8,419 bases of DNA from Kiritimatiellales bacterium (GCA_015486775.1 WFRA01000430.1:1-8419), one strand, 5' to 3'; positions 1 through 7,576 are shown, counted from the first letter of the stretch. Program-made: numbers and translations. The notes: generated from the sequence alone by a model not told the origin.

Positions 1-656
1 GCATCGTACCGTGCAATGGCGGGACGATATCTATCGGCAGTATTGGGAACAGCTGTTTGGCCGGAAGAGGCCTCGGTCTCCACCGAGACATCGTCCAGAT
101 ACAGAACCAGCCGATCCCCCCGCTTGGCTCGGACATCGATGGTGACTTGCTCCAACTCCGGATAGATATCCTCTCTGGACAATAGCCCGGTATATTCGTG
201 CAACATCTTATCGCCCGTCGTATTGGCATGGCGCTGGAGATCGGGTAGCGCTGTCAGCGCCCACTTCCCTTGTGTTGAAGTGAACATCCGCCCGGCATGG
301 GTAAATCCTTTGGAGGGCGTGGGCGGAAAGGCAAAAGAGGTGCCGACACACATCTTCGCTGTGCTTTCTTCCCCAAGCAACAGGTGCGCGGACAGGGTTG
401 CCCCTTCGCAAGGCATGGGCGAGGGAAGGCTCCAGAGATACCGCCCATCCTCCTGGAAAGTTACATCCAGCTTGAACGATTTCTTGCCCGAGAACGATTG
501 TTCGTCGGTGAGGCCTTTGTATTTTACGGCGCAGGGTTTGCCATAGTCCATCCAGAGTTTGATAGGATCCCTACTCTCAAAATCTTCATGGAGGAGCACC
601 TGACCTCCAACTGAAACACTTGCAATGGACATAACAAAAAGCGTGGATTTCAACAT
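1..656 (-). CDS. Secreted beta-rich protein, carbohydrate-binding-like N-terminal region (3' end outside window)
   Basis: This open frame starts at ATG 656 and runs without a stop through 218 codons to the left edge, so the C-terminus is missing. An AAAAGGAT Shine-Dalgarno lies 8 bases upstream of the ATG. Residues 1-19 (start MLKSTLFVMSIASVSVGG) form a short signal peptide, so the product is probably exported. The mature part opens with H-E-D-F-E (about 23-27), then S-F-S-G-K-K-S-F-K-L-D (about 54-64) and ends a beta-sandwich-like stretch with L-Y-L-D-D-V-S-V (185-192). An opening 'DFE', a middle 'SGKxSxKL' and a closing 'DDVxV' are typical of jelly-roll carbohydrate-binding modules of the CBM4/9/16 type. 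A catalytic domain could follow beyond the edge. It is the last visible gene of the operon, 36 bases after the GH3 stop, which supports a role in polysaccharide use. I do not recognise the exact family. Confidence is high that it is a gene and low for its function. Confidence 0.8.
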   Translation of the reverse strand, partial: MLKSTLFVMSIASVSVGGQVLLHEDFESRDPIKLWMDYGKPCAVKYKGLTDEQSFSGKKSFKLDVTFQEDGRYLWSLPSPMPCEGATLSAHLLLGEESTAKMCVGTSFAFPPTPSKGFTHAGRMFTSTQGKWALTALPDLQRHANTTGDKMLHEYTGLLSREDIYPELEQVTIDVRAKRGDRLVLYLDDVSVETEASSGQTAVPNTADRYRPAIARYD

Positions 657-663
657 ATTATTT

Positions 664-671
664 ATCCTTTT
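664..671 (-). promoter_or_regulatory. Ribosome binding site of the left-edge gene
   Basis: The minus strand reads AAAAGGAT followed by AAATAAT and the ATG at 656. The AGGA core sits 8 bases before the start. It fixes the start of a gene whose frame otherwise has no stop inside the window. Confidence 0.6.
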
Positions 672-692
672 ACTTGTTTCCCCATACATGAA

Positions 693-3191
693 CTAGCACT
701 CCAACCTAAACGTTTCGATCTCGGCAATATCCGCAGAGGATGTTCCTACATAAGCCTTGAATTCCCCGGGCTCGGCCTTCCAACCCTTGGAAGAAACGTC
801 ATAGAACGAGAGATCCTCCCGGGTAATGGCAAACTCAACCCTCATGAATTCTCCCGGTTGCAGATAAACTTTTTTGAAGCCCTTGAGCTCCTTGACGGGT
901 CGCTCAACGGAAGCCTTTTCGTCGCTAATATAGAGCTGAATCACCTCGGATCCGGCGCGGTCGCCGATGTTGCGTATGCGACAGGTGGCCATGAAAACTT
1001 CGTCGTCCTGCACCACATTCAATTGATCGACCTTGAACGAGGTATAGCTAAGTCCATGGCCGAACGGAAAGCGCGGCACGATACCCTCTTTTTCGAAATG
1101 CCGATAGCCCACCCAGATGCCTTCATCGTACCGTACCGGCCCATTTACGACACCCGGATAGTTCCCGTTGGCATGGCACGCCCAATCGTTGAGATCGCAG
1201 CCCCAGGTGAACGGCAGCTTACCCGATGGGTTCGCCTCCCCAAACAGCACATCGGCGAGCGCATGCCCGCCCTCCTGACCGGGATACCACCCCGCCAAAA
1301 TGCCCTTTACGTTTTCGTGCCACTGCTCGACCGAAACCGGGCCACTGCCGATCAGTACCACAATCGTATTGGCGTTGGCCTCGGCAACCGCATTAATCAA
1401 TTCGACCTGTGGATCGATCAGCTCAAGATCAGGGCGGTCGGCTCCGGGCACATAGCCCAGCCCTATCCCCTCCTTGTCGTAGGAATGGTTGAGCCCCGCA
1501 AAGACGACGGCCACATCGGACTCCTTTGCAGCGGCCACGGCGGCAGTCAAAGGATCTACCGGCAATTCCGGCATTTTCCATATCAACCGAAGAAGCGCCT
1601 CATCATCACCGCCGTCGAAATATTCCAGGCACAATGGATAGACCGTACCTGCCTCCATCTTGACACTAGCGACCTTGCGGGTCTTGCTCCGATTCTTCCA
1701 GTTATCAATGATTTCACATCCATCAAAAAACAATCGCGAACCTCCATTGCTTTCGATGCCGATGATATATTCACCCGAAACTGGCGCGACCAGCTCGCCA
1801 TTCCAACGGCTGGAAAAGTTATTGCACGGTAGCTCATCCAGAGCCTGTGTTGTCCATCTAAAATTGATCGTCTTGTCGAGACGCTCATGGAGAGCTTCCC
1901 CTGTTAAATCCAAAGAGGAATAATAGACGCCCGCCAAACCCTGCTGCCCTTCCGAACGCAGATAGCGAGCCGGAACAATCACCATCTCGCCACCCGCAAA
2001 CGCATAGCCTTCAGCAAAATTGATCGCCACCTTTTCGCCCACAAGATTTTGCAATCCTTCGAGCGGGGTTGTTTCGTAGGGTGGATGCACCGCGCCGCTT
2101 CCCCCGGAACCAAGCAAGCCATCCATGCAGTGCTGCTTGTTGGCATTGGGGCCAATGACAGCAACGGATTCCAGCGTATCGGCAGAGAGCGGAAGAATCT
2201 GTTCGTTTTTCAGCAAGGTGATACTCTCATGCGCCAGCTCGCGGCATAGAGCCCGGTGTTCCTTGGTATTGGCGGCACTCCCCTTGGCCTTCTCCGTGCG
2301 GTAGATCAGGCGCAAGGTGCGGCGAGCATGTTCATCCACAACGCTCTCCTGCACGCCCCCCTCCCTGATTGCGGACAGCAGGGCATCGCAGAACTGATCC
2401 GCCGGCCCCGGCATGATGATATCCAACCCACCATGCACGCTACCAATCCATTCGTGAACAGCGTTCCAGTCGGAAACCACCGCTCCATCCCACCCCCATT
2501 CATCCTTTGGAATCTCCTGTTGGATGTGCCGGTTGGACGATGCAAACGCACCATTGACCCGATTGTAGGACGACATGATGGTCCAGGAGTGTCCCTCCTT
2601 GCAGGCAATCCGAAAGGCAGGCAGATAGATTTCGCGCAAGGCGCGTTCGCCTACTTCGGAATCGCTGTAGGTGCGGCATACCTCCTGGTTGTTGCACACC
2701 AGATGCTTCACGCTTGCCGCAATATTTTCGCTCTGTAGACCACGGATATAGGCGGCGGCTATCTTACCGGCCAAAAACGGATCTTCTCCTGAATATTCAA
2801 AGTTGCGCCCACAAAGCGGGGTTCGCATGATATTAACCCCTAGGCCGAGCAACATCCCACAACCAGCGGCTCGTGTTTCGCGACCCAGAGCGGCACCTAC
2901 CTGCTCCATCAGTTTCTCGTTCCAGCTGGCCGCCATGGCCAGTCCCGATGGAAAAGCCGTCGAAGCCAGCCCCCGCACACCCTGCGGCCCATCGGTCATT
3001 TTAAGTCGAGGTATGTCGAGGCGTTCAACGCCTCCAACCTCGAAGCGGCTAACCCCGGCCCACAGGCCAACCTTCTCCTCCAATGTCATCCGACCCAACA
3101 CGGATTCCACCTTCTCCCCGGTGGCGGGATCCGGTTCCACTTTTTCCAGATTGTTTCCTTTCATTCCCATCTCTTGATTAAGCGTCCGCAC
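693..3191 (-). CDS. Glycoside hydrolase family 3 beta-glycosidase with inserted PA14 domain
   Basis: A GH3 exo-acting retaining enzyme, probably a beta-glucosidase or beta-xylosidase that removes terminal sugars from oligosaccharides. Numbering is from GTG 3191 (832 aa). The N-terminal TIM-like barrel (about 30-300) has TDGPQG (66-71), GRNFEYSGEDP (128-138), K162-H163 and the nucleophile motif VVSDW with Asp241. The second, alpha/beta domain (about 320-670) is interrupted by a PA14 domain (about 410-540), whose binding loop includes LFFDG. The likely acid/base is Glu574 in YDKEG. A fibronectin III-like domain ends the protein (about 730-832). This layout matches known GH3-PA14 enzymes and is full length. 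No signal peptide is visible, so it may act in the cytoplasm. Start choice is uncertain. GTG 3191 has only a weak AGG three bases upstream, while ATG 3164 has GAG six bases upstream and may be the true start. It lies 15 bases after the stop of the upstream hydrolase gene, so the two are probably cotranscribed. The sugar specificity cannot be read from the sequence. Confidence 0.95.
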   Translation of the reverse strand: MRTLNQEMGMKGNNLEKVEPDPATGEKVESVLGRMTLEEKVGLWAGVSRFEVGGVERLDIPRLKMTDGPQGVRGLASTAFPSGLAMAASWNEKLMEQVGAALGRETRAAGCGMLLGLGVNIMRTPLCGRNFEYSGEDPFLAGKIAAAYIRGLQSENIAASVKHLVCNNQEVCRTYSDSEVGERALREIYLPAFRIACKEGHSWTIMSSYNRVNGAFASSNRHIQQEIPKDEWGWDGAVVSDWNAVHEWIGSVHGGLDIIMPGPADQFCDALLSAIREGGVQESVVDEHARRTLRLIYRTEKAKGSAANTKEHRALCRELAHESITLLKNEQILPLSADTLESVAVIGPNANKQHCMDGLLGSGGSGAVHPPYETTPLEGLQNLVGEKVAINFAEGYAFAGGEMVIVPARYLRSEGQQGLAGVYYSSLDLTGEALHERLDKTINFRWTTQALDELPCNNFSSRWNGELVAPVSGEYIIGIESNGGSRLFFDGCEIIDNWKNRSKTRKVASVKMEAGTVYPLCLEYFDGGDDEALLRLIWKMPELPVDPLTAAVAAAKESDVAVVFAGLNHSYDKEGIGLGYVPGADRPDLELIDPQVELINAVAEANANTIVVLIGSGPVSVEQWHENVKGILAGWYPGQEGGHALADVLFGEANPSGKLPFTWGCDLNDWACHANGNYPGVVNGPVRYDEGIWVGYRHFEKEGIVPRFPFGHGLSYTSFKVDQLNVVQDDEVFMATCRIRNIGDRAGSEVIQLYISDEKASVERPVKELKGFKKVYLQPGEFMRVEFAITREDLSFYDVSSKGWKAEPGEFKAYVGTSSADIAEIETFRLEC

Positions 3192-3206
3192 ATACCTAAA
3201 CTATCA

Positions 3207-5414
3207 CTACTTCACCTCAAAGTGGAAGAAAGCAGCGGGTTCGGTGGCTTCCAGATAGATCACCCTGTATTCACCGGAAGCGGCGGAATAGCTCATGTTG
3301 GTTTCGATGAATGGCCCAACACTATTCGTGGAGTGCCCTACAGACCCCCATGTGCCGTCAAGGAGATTGGTGGTCTTCTGCAAATAGGTTGGCTCGGGGT
3401 ACAGGGCGTCGAATACCACTTCCAAAACGTTGTCCGAAACCGGCGTGAGGCTTATAACCACGGGATCCGACTTGAGCTTGAAAACCGCAACGTCGTAGGG
3501 TGCCATATTCGTTACCGACACGGTATCTCCGCTGAGACCCAAATCGATTTCCGTGCCAATCTTTTTTTCGATCTCCATGCCCGTTGGAAGAAAATCCATG
3601 GTGATGGTTCCCAGAGCAACGGTGTTGGTCTCGAAGTTCGCCACGAAAACCATGTAGCCATCAACAAGATCCCTTACGGCCCATCTCAGGCCTTGTGAGC
3701 TTTCCGTAACGGTTATCCCGGAGGTAATCTTCGAGGAAACAATAGCATCGGAGACCGAAGTTACCTCTGCCGCCTGGGCCATGATCTGATCCCAAAATCC
3801 AGGATTGTCCGGAAAGGGATCCGGCGTATTTGCATATCGATCTGCCATGAAATACCAAGTGACACCATTCGCTCCGCGTATGATGGGAATAAACGACAAA
3901 AACCGCAGCTCATGCGCGGTTGGATAACGGCCATTTTTTCCGAAATCATCCCAGTTGAACGCTTGCGTGATCGCCCACAGGCGATTCCCTCCGGGGCTAT
4001 AGTCCATCACATCCATTGCCGCATCAGTAGCGCTTTGATCCGTATCAGGGACACCCCCCGAGTCACCCCAAACAGGATAGATATCCATCAAAAAAGCATC
4101 GCATGCATTGCTAACCGACTGCCAAATAGAAGTGGAAGAGGAATACCCTATCGCCGGCAACTTAAAGGTAGGAAGGAAAAAAACGGGATGGTTGGGATCT
4201 TCCTGATGGATGGCATCGGTCAGCTCCTTCACCAAATATGCCTGGGCTCCCTGGTCCATGCTTTCATTGCCGATGTCCCACCCCAGCAGAGCCGGATGAT
4301 CCTTGAAAAGCGCTACCCTTTCTATCATGGTTGCCAACGCTTGGTTTTTCGCGGCGGGATCACTCTCATAGTCGCCTCTCAAAAAGGCAGCATCCGACAC
4401 GTAGGGAACAACCATCATTCCATTTGTATGGGCAAGATCCATCAAATCACCCAGCCGGGCATTATCCGCCCAGGGTGAAAGCCAGCAGTTGATTCCCGCA
4501 GCGGAGATATCAGGCATTATTTGCTGCATGTACGACGGATAGGTTACCCCATATAGTGATCGCGGGAAAAACGGTTCTCCGTCAATCAAAATTCCACCGT
4601 CCGAATCAAATGTTACCGTTGTCGCCCGCACAGCAGGCGGACTGCTCATTGCGAGCATCTCTGCTTCGGTAAGCGGGGTTCCAATCCAAACATTGACCTG
4701 ATCTACCATGCCGTCGAGTGCGTTTGCACCATCTCCGCGCAATCCAACCAAAAACGGAGCCGTGCCATCGAATGGCCCGCGGGCACCTGTACCCCAAACT
4801 GCGCTATGCGCTACCAAGGCACTGGTTTCGGCATTATAGACAGAGGTTTGGAGATATCCATCGCCGACAGCCTGATATTGACCCTGAAACCGGAAAAAGA
4901 TGTCATACCACCTTCCGGCGATCAGGGTATTTTCAGCCACATGACCATAGTCATTGGCACCGCTGGTCGATATAAATCCGCGAACACTATTGGTAGGCAC
5001 CTCAATCGCGGAGATTTCCTGGTCATCGACACCGTTCTGCCGCCCCATCAGGAACTGGTTGGCGGCCGTAACCGTATTAAACTTGACCCTTATGTGGTAG
5101 GTAAACTTTATCGGCGTACTATAACCACCCCCATCAATATCAAGCTCGTTGCCTGCTCCAAGACCATAATCTATCTTGGATGTGGAACCGTTGAACACGG
5201 CGGCCCTGCCGTTGCTGTTCGCCAAGGGGAGACCTGTGTTCGCGAAGGTAATATCCGTAGCCGTACCAACCGATACATTGCCAGCGGTCGAGTCATCCAC
5301 GCTGTCGCTTCCAAAGTCCACGCTAAAAACCAGCCCGGCCAATGAAGAGAAGGCTGTTCCCAGCAACAGCATCGCTATCATGATCCCTTTAACTCCACGT
5401 GCATTCTTCATCAT
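3207..5414 (-). CDS. Secreted multidomain protein: LamG-like domain plus clan GH-A type glycoside hydrolase
   Basis: This 735-residue exported protein has a signal peptide (1-26: basic MKNARGVKG, hydrophobic IMIAMLLLG, cleavage near SSLA/G). A LamG-like concanavalin fold follows (27-258), then a TIM-barrel hydrolase module (about 263-550), a beta-rich module (about 563-648) and a C-terminal beta-rich module (651-735). The barrel module opens with GGILIDGEPFFPRSLYG, a usual entry to clan GH-A barrels. It carries HPALLGWDIGNE (373-384), where the Asn-Glu pair marks the usual acid/base Glu384 on strand 4. At the place of the strand-7 nucleophile the sequence reads LWAITQAF (479-486), with Gln484 and not Glu, so the catalytic pair is not confirmed; Glu502 in RYPTAHELRF is another conserved-looking acid. 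The LamG domain is about 85% identical to that of the PEP-CTERM gene at 7598-8419, but here there is no PEP-CTERM, so the protein should be released or held by its binding domains. ATG 5411 is better spaced from the AAGGAG site than ATG 5414. It probably heads an operon with the GH3 gene. The CAZy family is not assigned. Confidence 0.88.
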   Translation of the reverse strand: MMKNARGVKGIMIAMLLLGTAFSSLAGLVFSVDFGSDSVDDSTAGNVSVGTATDITFANTGLPLANSNGRAAVFNGSTSKIDYGLGAGNELDIDGGGYSTPIKFTYHIRVKFNTVTAANQFLMGRQNGVDDQEISAIEVPTNSVRGFISTSGANDYGHVAENTLIAGRWYDIFFRFQGQYQAVGDGYLQTSVYNAETSALVAHSAVWGTGARGPFDGTAPFLVGLRGDGANALDGMVDQVNVWIGTPLTEAEMLAMSSPPAVRATTVTFDSDGGILIDGEPFFPRSLYGVTYPSYMQQIMPDISAAGINCWLSPWADNARLGDLMDLAHTNGMMVVPYVSDAAFLRGDYESDPAAKNQALATMIERVALFKDHPALLGWDIGNESMDQGAQAYLVKELTDAIHQEDPNHPVFFLPTFKLPAIGYSSSTSIWQSVSNACDAFLMDIYPVWGDSGGVPDTDQSATDAAMDVMDYSPGGNRLWAITQAFNWDDFGKNGRYPTAHELRFLSFIPIIRGANGVTWYFMADRYANTPDPFPDNPGFWDQIMAQAAEVTSVSDAIVSSKITSGITVTESSQGLRWAVRDLVDGYMVFVANFETNTVALGTITMDFLPTGMEIEKKIGTEIDLGLSGDTVSVTNMAPYDVAVFKLKSDPVVISLTPVSDNVLEVVFDALYPEPTYLQKTTNLLDGTWGSVGHSTNSVGPFIETNMSYSAASGEYRVIYLEATEPAAFFHFEVK
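4641..5336 (-). repeat. LamG cassette copy A (inside the hydrolase gene)
   Basis: These 696 bases encode residues 27-258 of the 735-residue protein. They align without any gap to copy B at 7679-8374, a constant offset of 3038 bases. By hand count 197 of 232 residues are identical, and one run of 47 bases (5017-5063 with 8055-8101) is exact. Differences cluster in a few short patches, at about residues 54-65, 140-145, 159-168 and 180-183. Confidence 0.9.
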
Positions 5415-5540
5415 TCACTCCTTGCGTATTTGGTTTTTCAGCTCCGTACCCATTTCTCAATATCGTTCCCTCAAAGACTCTCGTCACCGTTCTTGTATAC
5501 CATTGAAATCTGGATTCCTTCCTTGCAACTTTTCCCATCC
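5415..5540 (-). other. 126-base intergenic gap before the LamG-hydrolase gene
   Basis: This gap holds the AAGGAG site at 5423-5418 and a TATACA at 5499-5494 that resembles a -10 box, but no convincing -35 at the right distance (TTGCAA lies 23 bases away). I see no clear terminator hairpin after the 623-residue gene, so read-through into the hydrolase genes is possible. Confidence 0.3.
5418..5423 (-). promoter_or_regulatory. Strong ribosome binding site that favours the second of two adjacent ATGs
   Basis: The minus strand reads AAGGAG, then TGA, ATG (5414), ATG (5411). The spacing is three bases to the first ATG and six to the second. The second is closer to the usual optimum, so translation probably begins at 5411 and the product starts with a single Met before Lys-Asn-Ala-Arg. 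Confidence 0.6.
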
Positions 5541-7412
5541 CTACCACTTGGTCGGCTTTGGGGAGGTGGGGTAGGTGCGTATGCAGGTCTTGTCCATATA
5601 GGCTCCCACCGGAACCTTCTTCAGATTATCAATGTTCTCCCATAGCCAAAGACTCGATGCCTTATACTGGATGATCCGGCCAAGCTTGTCGGTGATGGTA
5701 ATCAGATAGCCGGCCGGCTTCCTTCCGCGAAGTGATCCGCCTATGTCGTATTCCAAAAACTCGATCGGTTCACCGGTAAATGAATGGCTTCGCCGGTTTT
5801 CCTTGCATGGAACAAACACGCTCGTATTCCGGTCGAGCAAAATATATCTATTACCAATGCGCTCCTTGCCAATGGAATAGTATTCCACGGTCAGTTCATA
5901 GTTGTATTCCCCTGCACTCCGCTGTTTTACCTTCGCTCCGAAGGTGAAGTCATTGACGCGCGGAGGCAACAGGTTCCATTCCAATTCCTTGGGGGACAAT
6001 TCATATCGACTCGACTGGTTGTCGCTCAGTTTGATAAAATCGATGTCGAATTTTGGAGGATTGATTAGTTCGATGTATTCACGATCAGCTGGAGACAGTT
6101 GGGAAAGCGGGATCTTCAACTGCCTGCCCCGAGAGGTCTTTAATACCACCTTGTCGGCGATTACAGTAATATACTCGGCCTCTATTTCCTTCCCGTCGGT
6201 ACTCGCCCAAATGCGTATCTTCGATTCCATTTCCTCGCTTTGCATGGAGTCCGTGGCAACCTCCTCCACTCGGTTCGTCTGCTGCACCAGAACATAGTCG
6301 CGAAAAATCGGGCCGTTGGTAACAGCCACCTCGTCCGGCACCAGATTGGCAAATATGATATCCTGGAGATCCCTCGAAGGTTCCGCCGTTGCAAACATGG
6401 GAAGAATGGGACCGCCCTGTCGGTTTTTCGGGTATTCCACTCCATCGATCTGAACCGCAAGCATCGCATCGAAAATCCCGCCCGGCACCTCGCCGATCAT
6501 CACCTCCATATCGTGCATCTCCCCCGCCCTGAGTTCTATCCAGTCACCCACCCGGGCCTTGTTGTTGCCGTAGTAGTAGAGGGCATCATCACCGGAGGTG
6601 CTGTCCCAATTGCCTCCAATATTGGTTATGTACATATTGGCACCATCCGAGTGCCAGTTGCCGTTAAGCACCAGCTTCCCATCTACACGAACCATCAGGA
6701 TGTCGTCGCCGGATCCCCAGAACCGAAACCGTATATTTTCGGGATACACCAGTTTCCCCTTGTAGAGCGCCATCCAGCACCAGCCCCCGCAATCCTCGCC
6801 AAAAGCCCTTGGCCCGAGGCTCGACAAGATTGGCGGAACCATGAAGCAGGTGGCATAAAGCTTCTTGGGCGACTGGTAGTAGCGGGCTAAAAAAGAGTCT
6901 TTCCAGCCCCGTTTAACAAACTCGGCCAGCACGTCCGTAAACTGTGTTTCCGCAACCATCGGGATTGACCGCCCCGTCCGGTCGCGCTTGAAGTCGTAGA
7001 AGGTTCCCACAAAGTCGTTGCCGATCGATTGCCCTCCGCCAAAGATGCTGACCTCCTCCAGATCGGGCATCGTGTCGAAGCCGCCAATGCCACCGCCGAG
7101 CCCCTCGGCCATACCGGACATTTCCGGTAATTGGATGTCGGGCATGCTCGCCTTCTGAACCTTGGTGACGATGCGGGTGGTCGGCTTGGGCTTGGTGGTT
7201 TTCTTCACCCGCACCTTCGGCTTCCTGAGCTTCATCTTGGGACGCTCCACCGCCTTGGGCGGAGCGAACTCCACCTCCTTCTGCTTCACCACCGTGAAGA
7301 CCACCAACATGCCGGCGAGCAGGAAAAGCCCCGCGTGGATCAGGATGCTCAGCAACACGGCGGCGGGCGTTCCCCTGACTGTTTTCTGGTTTTTTACGGA
7401 TCTTTTTTTCAT
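5541..7412 (-). CDS. Inner-membrane protein with TonB-like N-terminus, PA14-like region and SHD1 domain
   Basis: This 623-residue protein has a basic N-terminus (1-13) and one membrane segment (about 18-42), with a short cytoplasmic tail expected. Next comes a Lys/Pro-rich stretch (about 50-80, KLRKPKVRVKKTTKPKPTTR), as in TonB-like energy transducers, then a Gly-rich linker (about 101-130). Residues about 160-325 look like a PA14-type beta domain, with FWGSGDDILMVRVDGKLVLNG-type strands (about 231-251) and a second VQIDGVEYP strand. Residues about 398-448 match the SLA1 homology domain 1 (SHD1), with WASTDGKEIEAEYI, VVLKTSRGRQLKIPLSQLS and ADREYIE. In eukaryotic Sla1 this domain binds short peptide motifs; in PVC bacteria it is common but its role is unclear to me. 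A beta-rich tail (about 480-623) is unassigned. There is no recognisable TonB C-terminal domain. The start ATG 7412 has only a weak GGGG upstream. The role is unknown. Periplasmic binding or sensing of sugars or of surface proteins is an inference from the domains and the neighbouring hydrolases. Confidence 0.85.
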   Translation of the reverse strand: MKKRSVKNQKTVRGTPAAVLLSILIHAGLFLLAGMLVVFTVVKQKEVEFAPPKAVERPKMKLRKPKVRVKKTTKPKPTTRIVTKVQKASMPDIQLPEMSGMAEGLGGGIGGFDTMPDLEEVSIFGGGQSIGNDFVGTFYDFKRDRTGRSIPMVAETQFTDVLAEFVKRGWKDSFLARYYQSPKKLYATCFMVPPILSSLGPRAFGEDCGGWCWMALYKGKLVYPENIRFRFWGSGDDILMVRVDGKLVLNGNWHSDGANMYITNIGGNWDSTSGDDALYYYGNNKARVGDWIELRAGEMHDMEVMIGEVPGGIFDAMLAVQIDGVEYPKNRQGGPILPMFATAEPSRDLQDIIFANLVPDEVAVTNGPIFRDYVLVQQTNRVEEVATDSMQSEEMESKIRIWASTDGKEIEAEYITVIADKVVLKTSRGRQLKIPLSQLSPADREYIELINPPKFDIDFIKLSDNQSSRYELSPKELEWNLLPPRVNDFTFGAKVKQRSAGEYNYELTVEYYSIGKERIGNRYILLDRNTSVFVPCKENRRSHSFTGEPIEFLEYDIGGSLRGRKPAGYLITITDKLGRIIQYKASSLWLWENIDNLKKVPVGAYMDKTCIRTYPTSPKPTKW

Positions 7413-7501
7413 CTAAACCCCGGAAAGCTTCTTAGGCAAACCATATCCAAAAATAGCGTTTTTCAAACATTCGCTACCTAAGCCCCCACAGTGGCGATAG
7501 T

Positions 7502-7525
7502 TTCCGAATGGCTCTCCATCCGGAA
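7502..7525. repeat. Inverted repeat, 10-bp stem with 4-base loop
   Basis: The plus strand reads TTCCGAATGG, CTCT, CCATCCGGAA. The arms pair over 10 positions with one G-T wobble in the minus-strand RNA. It lies 19 bases beyond the terminator of the upstream gene and about 90 bases before the next start. No T-run follows on either strand, so it is not a clear terminator. It could be an operator or a leader hairpin. Confidence 0.4.
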
Positions 7526-7544
7526 TGCTGCGATCCAGTCCAAA

Positions 7545-7576
7545 GACAACCCCGCCCAAACAGGGGCGGGGTTGTC
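7545..7576 (-). terminator. Strong GC-rich hairpin terminator after the PEP-CTERM gene
   Basis: The arms 7545-7557 (GACAACCCCGCCC) and 7564-7576 (GGGCGGGGTTGTC) pair perfectly over 13 bp around a 6-base loop. On the minus strand the stem begins 21 bases after the TAG at 7598-7600 and is followed by only TTT, so the U-tract is short. Its position right after the gene and its stability make it the likely transcription end of the PEP-CTERM gene. Confidence 0.75.

Noticed and set aside
223..614. Two open frames of about 105 codons on the plus strand near the left edge
   Set aside because: They are antisense to the exported protein that starts at 656, which has a good ribosome binding site and signal peptide.
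858..1832. A 324-codon open frame on the plus strand
   Set aside because: It lies wholly antisense to the GH3 gene, whose domains and catalytic residues are clear. Its product has no recognisable domain and no ribosome binding site stands out.
5494..5505. GTATAC palindrome as a possible operator
   Set aside because: The symmetry ends after six bases, which is common by chance.
3174..5645. Several plus-strand frames of 130-190 codons across the hydrolase gene
   Set aside because: They are shadows of the 735-residue gene. Similar shadows recur over both LamG copies, as expected from the duplication itself.
6047..6064. Asn-Pro-Pro-Lys-Phe-Asp just after the SHD1 domain as a possible SHD1 ligand motif
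   Set aside because: The yeast ligand is Asn-Pro-Phe followed by one or two residues and Asp; this sequence only partly resembles it.
7440..7466. Possible promoter TTGAAA and TATGGT before the 623-residue gene
   Set aside because: The spacer is only 15 bases and the -10 match is poor, so it is mentioned only as a weak possibility.
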